Shown here: in pieces, positions 7,879 to 15,823 of the stretch
How the letters are laid out: each line of letters starts with the position of its first letter
How positions within the stretch are numbered: the first letter of the stretch is position 1
Source of the DNA: Dubosiella muris
Lineage (GTDB): Bacteria; Bacillota_I; Bacilli_A; Erysipelotrichales; Erysipelotrichaceae
Reading direction: 5' to 3'
Length of the DNA stretch: 64,000 nucleotides
Assembly: GCF_004793885.1 (NCBI RefSeq)
Contig: NZ_SRYG01000007.1
Span: forward strand, 41,601-105,600
Notes under the pieces: model-generated
Told to the model about the DNA's origin: nothing
The model's database searches: none
What the model saw: the letters and a program-made list of their open reading frames with translations, nothing else
Made by a program: the position numbers and the translations under genes

Positions 7879-9440
7879 TCTCTTTTCCCCCTGGCCACAA
7901 ACGTCGGGTACCACTTTTGAAACCACAACGTGAACACGCCCAGCAAAGCCGGCGCGATCCACGCCACCATTGGCGGTAAAGCCGGCACGAGAAAGAAAAG
8001 CAAATACAAAAAGCCCCAGCTAACCGTCAAAATGCGGTTTGTTTTCATAAAAATCGGATTGTTCCAGGCATCCGGTCCCCCGTATTCGTTCATTGAATAC
8101 CACGCGGACAGCGGCACTTTCTGGCATGCGCTGACCAGCCAGCACAAGCCAAATCCCAAATACGACAACCGGATGACGAGTGGAAACGACACGCCCGCGA
8201 CAAGCGATCCGGCCAGTCCGGCGCAGACGATCCAGCCTAGCCGGTCATACTTCGTCAAATTCAGCTGGGGGCTTAGCAAAAACAAAAGAGCGAGTCCCGC
8301 GCTTATCAAGCCAAAACCGATCCGCGAAGCGACGGGCGCGCCAATCCAAAGCGCCATCCACGGAACGAGAAAATACAGCATGTTCGTTTGCGGGCCCTTT
8401 GGCGCGTGCGCGGCACCGGTTCCAAAAAAATCGTCCCAGCGCAAAAGCAAGTCGAAATCGCCATCGACGGTGTACAGATGCTGCATGAGCGCCTCGTCCC
8501 CGCGAATCTCTTCTCTGGCGATGGATTGCCAAACGGCAAAAGGCGTCGTGATGCGGGTCGTGTATGGCAGAAAATCTTCTTTTTTCACCTGGGCGTCCGT
8601 CTTGGTCAAGACGATTTGATAGCGCTCGTTTCGGTCGGTGTATTCGAATTCGACGACGCGGTCTTTATCGTAATGGTCGCGATTGTACAACCCGGCCATT
8701 TGTCTGGTGAATTGATACGCCTCGGATTGGATGTGTCCGCTTTCCGGTTCGACGCCCCAGCTCGCGTCGGCCAGACGTTCGAACACCGGACGCGGCAAAA
8801 TCGCCTCCTCCAGCTGGCGGCGGACGGCTTCCGAAATGGATCCGCCGGCAAATTCGCGCCCCGCCTGCCGGACGATGTCCAAATAGCGGGCGCATTCCTT
8901 TTTCAGCTCCGGTACGCGAAAGAGCTCCCCTTCCCCGGTGAAAATCGTCGTGTAGCCGTTTTTTCCATAGAGGCGGTCCAGCTGGCTCGTGACGGTTTCA
9001 TAATTGCCCTGGGCGGTATAAAAGCCGCAAGTCGAAATGAAGATCCATCGCTTTTTCGATAAATCGTAACGGTCGGGATGGCCACCGTATTCGTTTTGCG
9101 CATCCATGAATGGAAGCCGAAACGGAAGCTGGCGGTCAAAAACGAGCTTAAGCCGGGAAGGAAGCGAATAGTAGTACAACGGAAAACTGTATACGATCCA
9201 GTCCGCCTCTAAAATGCCTTTTAAGATTTTGGTCATGTCGTCGTGGATCACGCATTGGCCCGGCGTTTTGTTCCAGCACGCGAAGCAGCCGCGGCAATCA
9301 CGCAAATCCATCGCGTAAATGTCGTAGGTTTGGATTTCCAGCTCTTGTTTTTCCCGGGCGCCTTGCAAAAAAGCGTTCGCCAGCTGGATCGAATTGCTGG
9401 CGGGCCCTTTGGGCGAGCCATTCAACAATAAAACTTTCAT
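7875..9440 (-). CDS. Flavodoxin-fold NAD(P)H oxidoreductase fused to C-terminal membrane domain
   Basis: The N-terminal half (about 1-190) is an NADPH-dependent FMN reductase-like flavodoxin fold. It shows LLLNGSPKGPASNS at the start, the CRGCFACWNKTPGQC cysteine cluster at about 50-64, and DWIVYSFPLYYYSLPSRLK. The middle (about 200-370) is a soluble region without a recognised domain. The C-terminal part (about 385-515) has four or five hydrophobic segments, beginning at FLVPWMALWIGAPV, so the protein is probably membrane-anchored. At 521 residues it is more than twice a usual FMN reductase. AGAGGAACG precedes two adjacent ATGs; the second is used here. Substrate and partner are unknown. Confidence 0.8.
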   Translation of the reverse strand: MKVLLLNGSPKGPASNSIQLANAFLQGAREKQELEIQTYDIYAMDLRDCRGCFACWNKTPGQCVIHDDMTKILKGILEADWIVYSFPLYYYSLPSRLKLVFDRQLPFRLPFMDAQNEYGGHPDRYDLSKKRWIFISTCGFYTAQGNYETVTSQLDRLYGKNGYTTIFTGEGELFRVPELKKECARYLDIVRQAGREFAGGSISEAVRRQLEEAILPRPVFERLADASWGVEPESGHIQSEAYQFTRQMAGLYNRDHYDKDRVVEFEYTDRNERYQIVLTKTDAQVKKEDFLPYTTRITTPFAVWQSIAREEIRGDEALMQHLYTVDGDFDLLLRWDDFFGTGAAHAPKGPQTNMLYFLVPWMALWIGAPVASRIGFGLISAGLALLFLLSPQLNLTKYDRLGWIVCAGLAGSLVAGVSFPLVIRLSYLGFGLCWLVSACQKVPLSAWYSMNEYGGPDAWNNPIFMKTNRILTVSWGFLYLLFFLVPALPPMVAWIAPALLGVFTLWFQKWYPTFVARGKRE

Positions 9441-9503
9441 CATCGTTCCTCTTTCTTTTCCTCTTTTATTTTAGCGCACGATTCCCGCAGAAGAAACTTT
9501 TCG

Positions 9504-9528
9504 CAAAAAAAAACCGCTTTTTGCGGTT
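9504..9528 (-). terminator. Terminator of the amidase-ABC-F-coiled coil operon
   Basis: Stem AACCGC/GCGGTT (9512-9517 and 9523-9528) with an AAAAA loop (minus-strand sense) is followed on the minus strand by a T8-10 run. Confidence 0.9.
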
Positions 9529-9543
9529 TTCTGCCTGCCTCTT

Positions 9544-9819
9544 TTAGGCGTTTTTCTTGTCGACGGCTTCGGTTTGCTTCAAGAACGCTTCCACGTCCTC
9601 GGCATCCTGATAGGCGTGCTCCAGCTGATCGTAAATTGTCGTCAGCGCGTTGAGCTCCGTCGTGATGTCCGATCCTTCCGGCTGCAGTTTTTCTTCCAGA
9701 GAGTCAGCAACGAGTTCCAAAACGCTTTGCGATTTTACGATATGATCTTTGATTTCCGCCATTTTCTCGGCTGGGATTTCCATCATTTCCTGTTGTGCTG
9801 TTAATTCGGTTTTTTCCAT
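9544..9819 (-). CDS. Small acidic helical protein of unknown function
   Basis: 91 residues, acidic and predicted helical, with heptad-like segments such as AEKMAEIKDHIVKSQSVLELVADSLEEKL. There is no signal peptide or membrane segment, and I recognise no family. The ATG at 9819 has GAGGTG 8 nt upstream and is preferred to an ATG 21 nt earlier. The gene is the last of an operon with the ABC-F ATPase, starting 87 nt after it, and is followed by a strong terminator. It could be a small cytoplasmic accessory protein. Confidence 0.65.
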   Translation of the reverse strand: MEKTELTAQQEMMEIPAEKMAEIKDHIVKSQSVLELVADSLEEKLQPEGSDITTELNALTTIYDQLEHAYQDAEDVEAFLKQTEAVDKKNA

Positions 9820-9906
9820 TGTGATACACCTCATTTCCATGTATCTCTATTGTACTCAATGTTTTTCTTTTCCTATAACAATTTGCACAAGTTTATCCAA
9901 GCCGGC

Positions 9907-11790
9907 TCAAGACGCCTCGCCTTCCAGCTTCTCCATCTTTTCTTCCCACTCTTTCGTGTAGGCCGCGATCTCGTTGTGCTTTTCGTCGATTTGCGCGTCC
10001 AGCTCCTCCATCTTTCGATAGTCCTGATAGTATTCGGGCTCGAACCGCAGCTCGCGCAGCGCCTCCAAATCAACTTCCGCCTCCTCCAGCAGCTTTTCCA
10101 GCTTGGCGACCCGGTTTTTGAGCGCCTTGCTTTCGTTGAAAGAAAGCTTCTCCTGCTTGATTGGCGCCGGAGCCGCAACGGCTTCCCTGGCCGCTTCGAC
10201 AAGCGTGTGCTGCGCTTTCTTTTCAAGATATTCCTCGTAGCCGACGTTGTACACTTTGCTTGTGGCGCCCATTTCCATAATGCGGTTGGCCATCTTTTTT
10301 AAAAACATTCGATCGTGGCTGACGAATAAAATCGTTCCGTCGTACGCTTCCAGCGCTTTTTCAAGCGCCTCCTTGGCGGGAATGTCGAGGTGGTTGGTTG
10401 GCTCGTCGAGCAGTAGGACGTTGTCGTGGGCCAGCATCAGGCAAGCCAGGGCGAGCCGGACTTTTTCGCCGCCGGATAAATTGTACACTTCTTTGAACAC
10501 CTCGTCCTGGGTGAACAAAAAGCTGGCCAGCGTGTTGCGCAGCTGCGTCTGGTCGGTTTGCGGATACGCGTCCCACAACGTGTCCAGCACGGTTTGGCTG
10601 GAGGTGATTTGCGCGCTGTCCTGGTCGAAGTAGCCTAAGTCGATTTGATGGCCGAAATGAAAGCTGCCGCCCAGAGCCGGAAGTTTTTCGACGAGCGTCT
10701 TGATGAAGGTCGACTTTCCGATTCCGTTCGGACCGACAATGCCTAGACGATCGCCTTTCATGACGAGCAAATCGACTTCGCAAAGCGGATCGGTGTAGCC
10801 GATTTGCAGGTGGTCGACTTCCAAAACGCGTTTTCCGCCTTTGCGTCCGCTGGTGAAGCGGGCTTTGATCGCGCTTTGATCCGTTTTGACATCCTCGATT
10901 TTTTCCATCCGGTCCAAATACTTGATTTTGGATTGGGCGAAAGCCGCCTTGTTTTTTTTGTAGCGAAATTTTTCGATAAGAGCCGAAATGCGGGCGATTT
11001 CCTCCTGCTGGCGGACGAAGGCGTCATGGTTTCGCTCAATGTACTCCTCTTTCGCTTTGACATAGTGCGAATACGATCCGGGAAAGCGCATCGTTTTGCC
11101 AAACTCGATTTCGACGATCTCGTCCACCACGTGATCCAAAAACATCCGGTCGTGGCTGACGAGAATGACGGCGCCGGGATAGTGGCGCACATAGCCTTCC
11201 AGCCACTCGATCGACTCGATGTCAAGATGGTTCGTTGGCTCGTCCAGCAGTAAAACGTCCGGCTTGGTGAGCAGCAGCTTGACAAGCCCGATCCGGGTCC
11301 GTTGTCCGCTGGAAAACTCGCGAAGCTTTTTATGCAGATCGGCTTCTTCGAACTGAAAATGAAAAAACACGTTTTTTAGCTCGTATTCGTAATCGTATCC
11401 GCCAAGCGCTTCAAACCGGTTTTGCAGTTTCTCGTATTTTTCCAGCTGGGCGCTGGACGCGTCGTGCTCGAGCACAAGCGCCTGGCTTTCCAGACGGGCC
11501 TGCAAGGTGGTCAGCTCGTCGAAAACGGTGAGCAGCTCTTCGTACACGGTTCGCTCCTCGTCTTCAAACGTGATTTGGGACAAGTAGCCAATGCGCGTTC
11601 CGCTGGCGATCACGACCGAGCCTTGATCGGGCTCTTCCAAATGGCAGATCATTTTCAAAAGCGTCGTTTTTCCGCATCCATTGCGTCCAACGAGCGCGAT
11701 TTTCTCGTTTCCTTTGACGGTGAGCGAAGCGTCGGACAACACGTCCTGGGCTCCAAAAGATTTATATAGATGACTCGCTTGCAGCTTCAT
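9907..11790 (-). CDS. ABC-F family ATPase
   Basis: Soluble tandem ABC ATPase of 627 residues without membrane segments, of the class that acts on the ribosome (translation factors and antibiotic-protection proteins). Walker A motifs are GRNGCGKTT (about 35-43) and GPNGIGKST. Signature motifs are FSSGQRTR and LSGGEKVR, and Walker B sites are LLLDEPTNHLD, seen twice. The inter-domain arm is present (about 235-300), and a charged C-terminal coiled coil (about 535-625) is typical of YdiF/Uup-like members. The ATG at 11790 is used because AAAGGAGG lies 9 nt upstream; the TTG at 11799 abuts that site. The start overlaps the 3' end of the amidase-like gene by 29 bases. No resistance subclass can be assigned. 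Confidence 0.9.
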   Translation of the reverse strand: MKLQASHLYKSFGAQDVLSDASLTVKGNEKIALVGRNGCGKTTLLKMICHLEEPDQGSVVIASGTRIGYLSQITFEDEERTVYEELLTVFDELTTLQARLESQALVLEHDASSAQLEKYEKLQNRFEALGGYDYEYELKNVFFHFQFEEADLHKKLREFSSGQRTRIGLVKLLLTKPDVLLLDEPTNHLDIESIEWLEGYVRHYPGAVILVSHDRMFLDHVVDEIVEIEFGKTMRFPGSYSHYVKAKEEYIERNHDAFVRQQEEIARISALIEKFRYKKNKAAFAQSKIKYLDRMEKIEDVKTDQSAIKARFTSGRKGGKRVLEVDHLQIGYTDPLCEVDLLVMKGDRLGIVGPNGIGKSTFIKTLVEKLPALGGSFHFGHQIDLGYFDQDSAQITSSQTVLDTLWDAYPQTDQTQLRNTLASFLFTQDEVFKEVYNLSGGEKVRLALACLMLAHDNVLLLDEPTNHLDIPAKEALEKALEAYDGTILFVSHDRMFLKKMANRIMEMGATSKVYNVGYEEYLEKKAQHTLVEAAREAVAAPAPIKQEKLSFNESKALKNRVAKLEKLLEEAEVDLEALRELRFEPEYYQDYRKMEELDAQIDEKHNEIAAYTKEWEEKMEKLEGEAS

Positions 11791-13126
11791 CCGAATCAAC
11801 CTCCTTTAATTGAAAATACGAGGCAAGACCTTGCGCGAGCGACTTGGCGATCTTGTCCTGGTTGGCCTGGTAGTAGTCCACGCTATCGCTGCTGGCGATG
11901 TTGGCGTATTCGAACATCAAGCCGTACATGCCGTCGTGGCTGGCGTACGTTCCGTTGCCGACCTGGTTGTATTGTCCGGCGTACGTCGCCTTCCCTCCGC
12001 TTTCGCGGATGGCGGGATTGATCGTAAACGGCGTGACGTTGTACTCGTTGTCCACGATGTTCGTGTCAAAGATGACGCCATTGGCCAGCAAGTCGGTTGT
12101 CGTGTATGGATAGTCGAGCTCGATGCCGTTTTGCGTCATGATGTAGGCCATCTCGTTGGCGAGCGAGGCGTTGGTCAGCGGCGAAACGATAAAGAACGGC
12201 CGGTTGACACTCTCTTCATCGCACATCGACAAATTCAGGAACACCTTCGCTTGATGCTCATAGCCTTGCCCGACGCGTCCGTTCTCGCCGTAGTAGCTTG
12301 GCGTGGAGTCCGGATTCCGGCTGATGAGCACTTTGAGGCCATAGCGCTCCAACTCGGTTTTGACTTTCTGGGCCAGCTCGTAAGATGCCTGCGCCTCGCT
12401 GATTTGGCCGCTGGCGAACCCCGGCTCCAGTTCCTGGGTCAGCTCGTTGAAGACGTTGCCGCTCGGGTCGATGACCACGTCGACGATCTCGCTTTGCGGA
12501 ATCGTGTCTTTCACGACTAAAAACGCGTAGTTGTTAGCAAGCTCCACATTGAATTTGCGGAAAATGTCTTTATCCGCTTCCAAGGTGATGTTTTTGACTT
12601 TTCCGCCGCGGCGCATCGTGACAAGCGGCTTGGATGTGAACGCTTTGTCAAAATAAACCCGCTTTTTGATGTACTGGTCGTAAATGAACACCTCATAGGC
12701 GCCTTCGTCGAGCTGCCCAAGCGGGATCGCGCCATCCGCGCTGCCGGAAAACGTAAAATTGTATTCTTTTCCTGTTTCAATGTTGCGCAACACGAGCGCT
12801 TTGCCCATGAACGGATCGAGGTTTTCCTGCTCGGCGTCGTACGGGTTGCCGAACATCGAAAGCGTTTCTCCGTAAAACAAGTAGTCTTGCGCTTTGTATT
12901 CGTTGTCAAACTGGCGCTCGACTTCGCCCCGGATCGTGCTGGTGTCGATAGTTTCAATGTAGTCCTGCGTGATTTTGTCCAGCTCGTTTGGCTTGTTGCA
13001 ATAAACGAAACCCAAAATAAGCAAGGCGGCGACGGCCAGGACGATGCCTACCCAGTGCCGCGGTGTCAGCGATTCAATTTTTTTCTTTATCTTCGACCCT
13101 TTCGGGATTTTTTTTACTTTTTTCAT
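11762..13126 (-). CDS. Membrane-anchored amidase_3-like protein with degenerate zinc site
   Basis: 454 residues with a basic N-terminus and one membrane anchor (about 26-43), so the rest should lie outside the membrane. Residues 215-438 follow the N-acetylmuramoyl-L-alanine amidase (Amidase_3) layout: VVIDPSGN, then a helix leading to YGLKVLISRNPD, then KVFLNLSMCDE, and LMFEYANIASSDSVDYY near the end. The usual zinc histidines of DPGHGG and SIHAN are replaced in VVIDPSGN (217-224) and LNLSMCD (297-303), while a candidate catalytic Glu (E406) remains. This suggests a peptidoglycan-binding pseudoenzyme or a changed active site. Residues 60-200 form an unassigned domain. It is the first gene of an operon with the ABC-F gene. 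Confidence 0.7.
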   Translation of the reverse strand: MKKVKKIPKGSKIKKKIESLTPRHWVGIVLAVAALLILGFVYCNKPNELDKITQDYIETIDTSTIRGEVERQFDNEYKAQDYLFYGETLSMFGNPYDAEQENLDPFMGKALVLRNIETGKEYNFTFSGSADGAIPLGQLDEGAYEVFIYDQYIKKRVYFDKAFTSKPLVTMRRGGKVKNITLEADKDIFRKFNVELANNYAFLVVKDTIPQSEIVDVVIDPSGNVFNELTQELEPGFASGQISEAQASYELAQKVKTELERYGLKVLISRNPDSTPSYYGENGRVGQGYEHQAKVFLNLSMCDEESVNRPFFIVSPLTNASLANEMAYIMTQNGIELDYPYTTTDLLANGVIFDTNIVDNEYNVTPFTINPAIRESGGKATYAGQYNQVGNGTYASHDGMYGLMFEYANIASSDSVDYYQANQDKIAKSLAQGLASYFQLKEVDSDEAASESSI

Positions 13127-13264
13127 GCTTCAATTCATCGTCCTCGCGGACGAATTTCCCCTTGGCTTTAAGTATAACAGTTAATTTTTCTTTTGCGAAT
13201 GGAACATGCAGAAATAAGAAAGAGAATCCTTTTATTTTTATTTTCTTTTCGTTAAGATAAAGGT

Positions 13265-14386
13265 ATGGCAAAAATCAATCGAAAAAAACAAATTCGCAAT
13301 TTGGCCTTTTTGGGGCTGGCGCTTGCATGCGTCGCGGCGGCTGGCTTTGGCTTGTCGCGCCTTGGAAGGACAAAGGACGAACCCAAACAAAAACAAGACA
13401 AAAAAGAAGAAAGAGCGTATGAGCCGCTCACCGCCGCGCAATACGCCAAGGCGAACGTCAACGAGCTCGGCAACGTGCCGATCATGATGTACCACGGCAT
13501 TCAAAACATGAGCAACGCGGACACCGCCTATACAGGCGGCAACATCGACGTGGACGGCTACCAGCGGACGGCCGAGGCGTTTCGCAACGATTTGCGGTTT
13601 TACTACGACCAGGGCTACCGCATGATTCGTTTGAGCGACTACGTGGATGGCAATGTCGATGTCGAACCGGGAAAGAGCCCGCTCATTTTAACGTTTGACG
13701 ACGGCCTCGACAACAACATCCTCGTGACCGGTCTGGACAAGGACGGCAACATCGAGATCGACCCCAACAGCGCCGTCGGCATTTTGGAGGCGTTCAAAAA
13801 GGAGCATCCGGACATGAACGTGACGGCGACGTTTTTCGTGAACCAGGGGTTGTTTTCGCAACCGGAATACAACGAGAAGATCTTGAAATGGCTCGTGGAG
13901 CATGGCTACGACGTGGGCAACCACACGATGAACCATCCCGATTTTTTAACGATCGACCAGGCGCAAACCGAGCAGGAAGTCGGCGGCGTTTACGAAAAGC
14001 TGGAGGAAATCATTCCGGGAAAATACGTGCCAATCGTGGCGCTGCCGTTTGGCTCGCCTTACGATTTGGAGCATCCGAACATGGCTTCCATTTTCCAGGG
14101 AACGTTCAACGGCAAGCCGTATACGACCAAGAGCACGCTGCAAGTGGCGTGGGAGGCGGACGCTTCCCCGTATTCGAACGCGTTCAACCCGACGTTTTTA
14201 AAACGCATCCGCGCTTACGACAACAACGGCGAGAACTTCGACATTCAAATGAATTTCGACCGGCTGAACACGTCGCGCTACATTTCGGACGGCGATCCGG
14301 ACACGATCGTCTATCCGGAATCCGAGCAAGCCAGTCTGGGGGAAACGTATGGAAAGAAGCCGATTCCCTACACGCCGGCTGAATAA
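13265..14386 (+). CDS. Polysaccharide deacetylase (NodB-type), membrane-anchored or secreted
   Basis: 373-residue predicted extracytoplasmic deacetylase acting on cell-wall glycans. A basic start and hydrophobic segment (about 12-30) form a signal or anchor, followed by a Lys/Glu-rich linker. NodB motif 1 is LTFDDG (D145 base, D146 metal). Motif 2 is HTMNHPDF with H220 and H224 as metal ligands. A segment with PIVALPFGSPY corresponds to motif 3. There is only a weak AAAGG ribosome site. It is transcribed divergently from the amidase-like operon, which also points to cell-wall work, and is followed by a strong terminator shared with the convergent GH1 gene. Confidence 0.88.
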   Translation: MAKINRKKQIRNLAFLGLALACVAAAGFGLSRLGRTKDEPKQKQDKKEERAYEPLTAAQYAKANVNELGNVPIMMYHGIQNMSNADTAYTGGNIDVDGYQRTAEAFRNDLRFYYDQGYRMIRLSDYVDGNVDVEPGKSPLILTFDDGLDNNILVTGLDKDGNIEIDPNSAVGILEAFKKEHPDMNVTATFFVNQGLFSQPEYNEKILKWLVEHGYDVGNHTMNHPDFLTIDQAQTEQEVGGVYEKLEEIIPGKYVPIVALPFGSPYDLEHPNMASIFQGTFNGKPYTTKSTLQVAWEADASPYSNAFNPTFLKRIRAYDNNGENFDIQMNFDRLNTSRYISDGDPDTIVYPESEQASLGETYGKKPIPYTPAE

Positions 14387-14390
14387 TCAA

Positions 14391-14420
14391 AAGACCATCG
14401 CGCGATGGTCCTTTTCTTTT
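14391..14420 (+). terminator. Bidirectional terminator between deacetylase and bgl operon
   Basis: Perfect stem GACCATCG/CGATGGTC (14393-14400 and 14403-14410), with CTTTTCTTTT after it on the plus strand and TTTTGATT on the minus strand. Confidence 0.8.
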
Positions 14421-15819
14421 ACATGCGGGATCCGTTAGTTGCAATGACGTTTTGATACCACGCGAAGCTGTCTTTTTTGACGCGTTGCAGCGTTTTGAGA
14501 TCTTTCTCCTGGCGGTCGATGTACACGAAGCCGTACCGCTTTTGATAGCCCTGGTGCGTGCTGACCAGATCCATGAACGCCCATGGACAATACCCGATCA
14601 AATCGACGCCGTCGCTGAACGCGAGGCGGGCCTGTTCGAAGTGGCGACGCAAGTAGTCGACGCGGTAGGCGTCGTGCACGGTGCCGTCGTCTTCGAGCGC
14701 ATCCCTTGCGCCGATGCCGTTTTCGGTAATGAGGATGGGCAAATGGTAGCGGTCGTACACGCGGCGCAGCGTCGTGCGCAAACCGACGCTGTCGATTTGC
14801 CAGCCAAACTCGGTCGTTTCGAGCAAGTCGTTCGTCTCGGCCCGGTACACCCCTTCCTCGCCGACCATTGTCTGCTGGTCGCCGTTGCGCGGCGCCCGGT
14901 CATGCCCGTCGTTTTTGGCGGCGGACACGGTCGCGGTGGCGTAGTAGTTGACGCCGAGAAAATCGGGTTTGGCGCTTGCCAAAAGATCCATGTCGCCGGC
15001 TTCCATGCGGGGAACGAGTTCTTTTTCCTCCATATACGCCCACGCGATCGGGTTGTAGACGCCTTTGACGGCGACGTCCAAATACAGCCAGTTGCGGATG
15101 GCTTCCCAGTTGTCGGCGGCGACGACATCTTCGGGTTTGCACGTTTTCGGATACACGGCGATGATGTTCGGGGCCGGGCCGATTTTGCCTTCGGGCACGA
15201 GTTCATGGCATAGATTAGTCGCGATCGCGCCCGCCAAAAGCATGTGGTGGTTTTGCTGGTAAAGCTCTTTGTTCGTTGGCGTCTTGCCTGGATTCATCGC
15301 GGCGGGATGGTTGATCATGACGTTTTGCTCGTTGATGGTCAGCCAGTATTTCACTTTGTCGCCGTACTCCTGAAACAGGGTTTTGGCGTATTGCGCGAAC
15401 GCGTCGATCGTTTCCCGGTTGCTCCAGCCGCCGTTTTCATACAGGGCGAGCGGCAAATCGAAGTGGTACAAGGTCACGACGGGCTCGATGCCGCTGGCGA
15501 CGAGTCGGTCGATGAGCGTGTGGTAAAACGCGACGCCTTCCGGATTGATTTCCCCTTTCCCTTTTGGAAAGATCCGGCTCCACGAAATGGAGAACCGGTA
15601 CGCCTTGAGGCCAAGCTCCTTCATGAGCGCCACGTCCTCCTCGACGTGGTGGTAGTGGTCGCTGGCAACCGAGAAGTCGGAAAGATCGGCGGGATGGTGC
15701 AGATCCTGGATGGATGGCCCTTTGCCGTGGCTCTCGCTGGCCCCTTCGACCTGGTAGGCGGATGTGGACGCGCCCCATAAAAAGTCGTTTGGAAATGGTT
15801 TTGGTGTGGTGTGGAACAT
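14419..15819 (-). CDS. GH1 6-phospho-beta-glucosidase of PTS operon
   Basis: 466-residue cytoplasmic enzyme hydrolysing phosphorylated beta-glucosides delivered by the PTS permease encoded just upstream. It shows FLWGASTSAYQVEGA at the N-terminus, acid/base E164 in LTINEQNVM (NEQ instead of NEP, common in the PTS-linked branch), and nucleophile E366 in ILITENGIG. It starts 4 nt after the EIIBCA stop codon with AAGGGG upstream, so the pair is translationally close. This is a different subgroup from the GH1 at 4.6-6.0 kb: the acid/base context and the substrate-loop residues differ. Confidence 0.92.
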   Translation of the reverse strand: MFHTTPKPFPNDFLWGASTSAYQVEGASESHGKGPSIQDLHHPADLSDFSVASDHYHHVEEDVALMKELGLKAYRFSISWSRIFPKGKGEINPEGVAFYHTLIDRLVASGIEPVVTLYHFDLPLALYENGGWSNRETIDAFAQYAKTLFQEYGDKVKYWLTINEQNVMINHPAAMNPGKTPTNKELYQQNHHMLLAGAIATNLCHELVPEGKIGPAPNIIAVYPKTCKPEDVVAADNWEAIRNWLYLDVAVKGVYNPIAWAYMEEKELVPRMEAGDMDLLASAKPDFLGVNYYATATVSAAKNDGHDRAPRNGDQQTMVGEEGVYRAETNDLLETTEFGWQIDSVGLRTTLRRVYDRYHLPILITENGIGARDALEDDGTVHDAYRVDYLRRHFEQARLAFSDGVDLIGYCPWAFMDLVSTHQGYQKRYGFVYIDRQEKDLKTLQRVKKDSFAWYQNVIATNGSRM

Positions 15820-15823
15820 AAAC

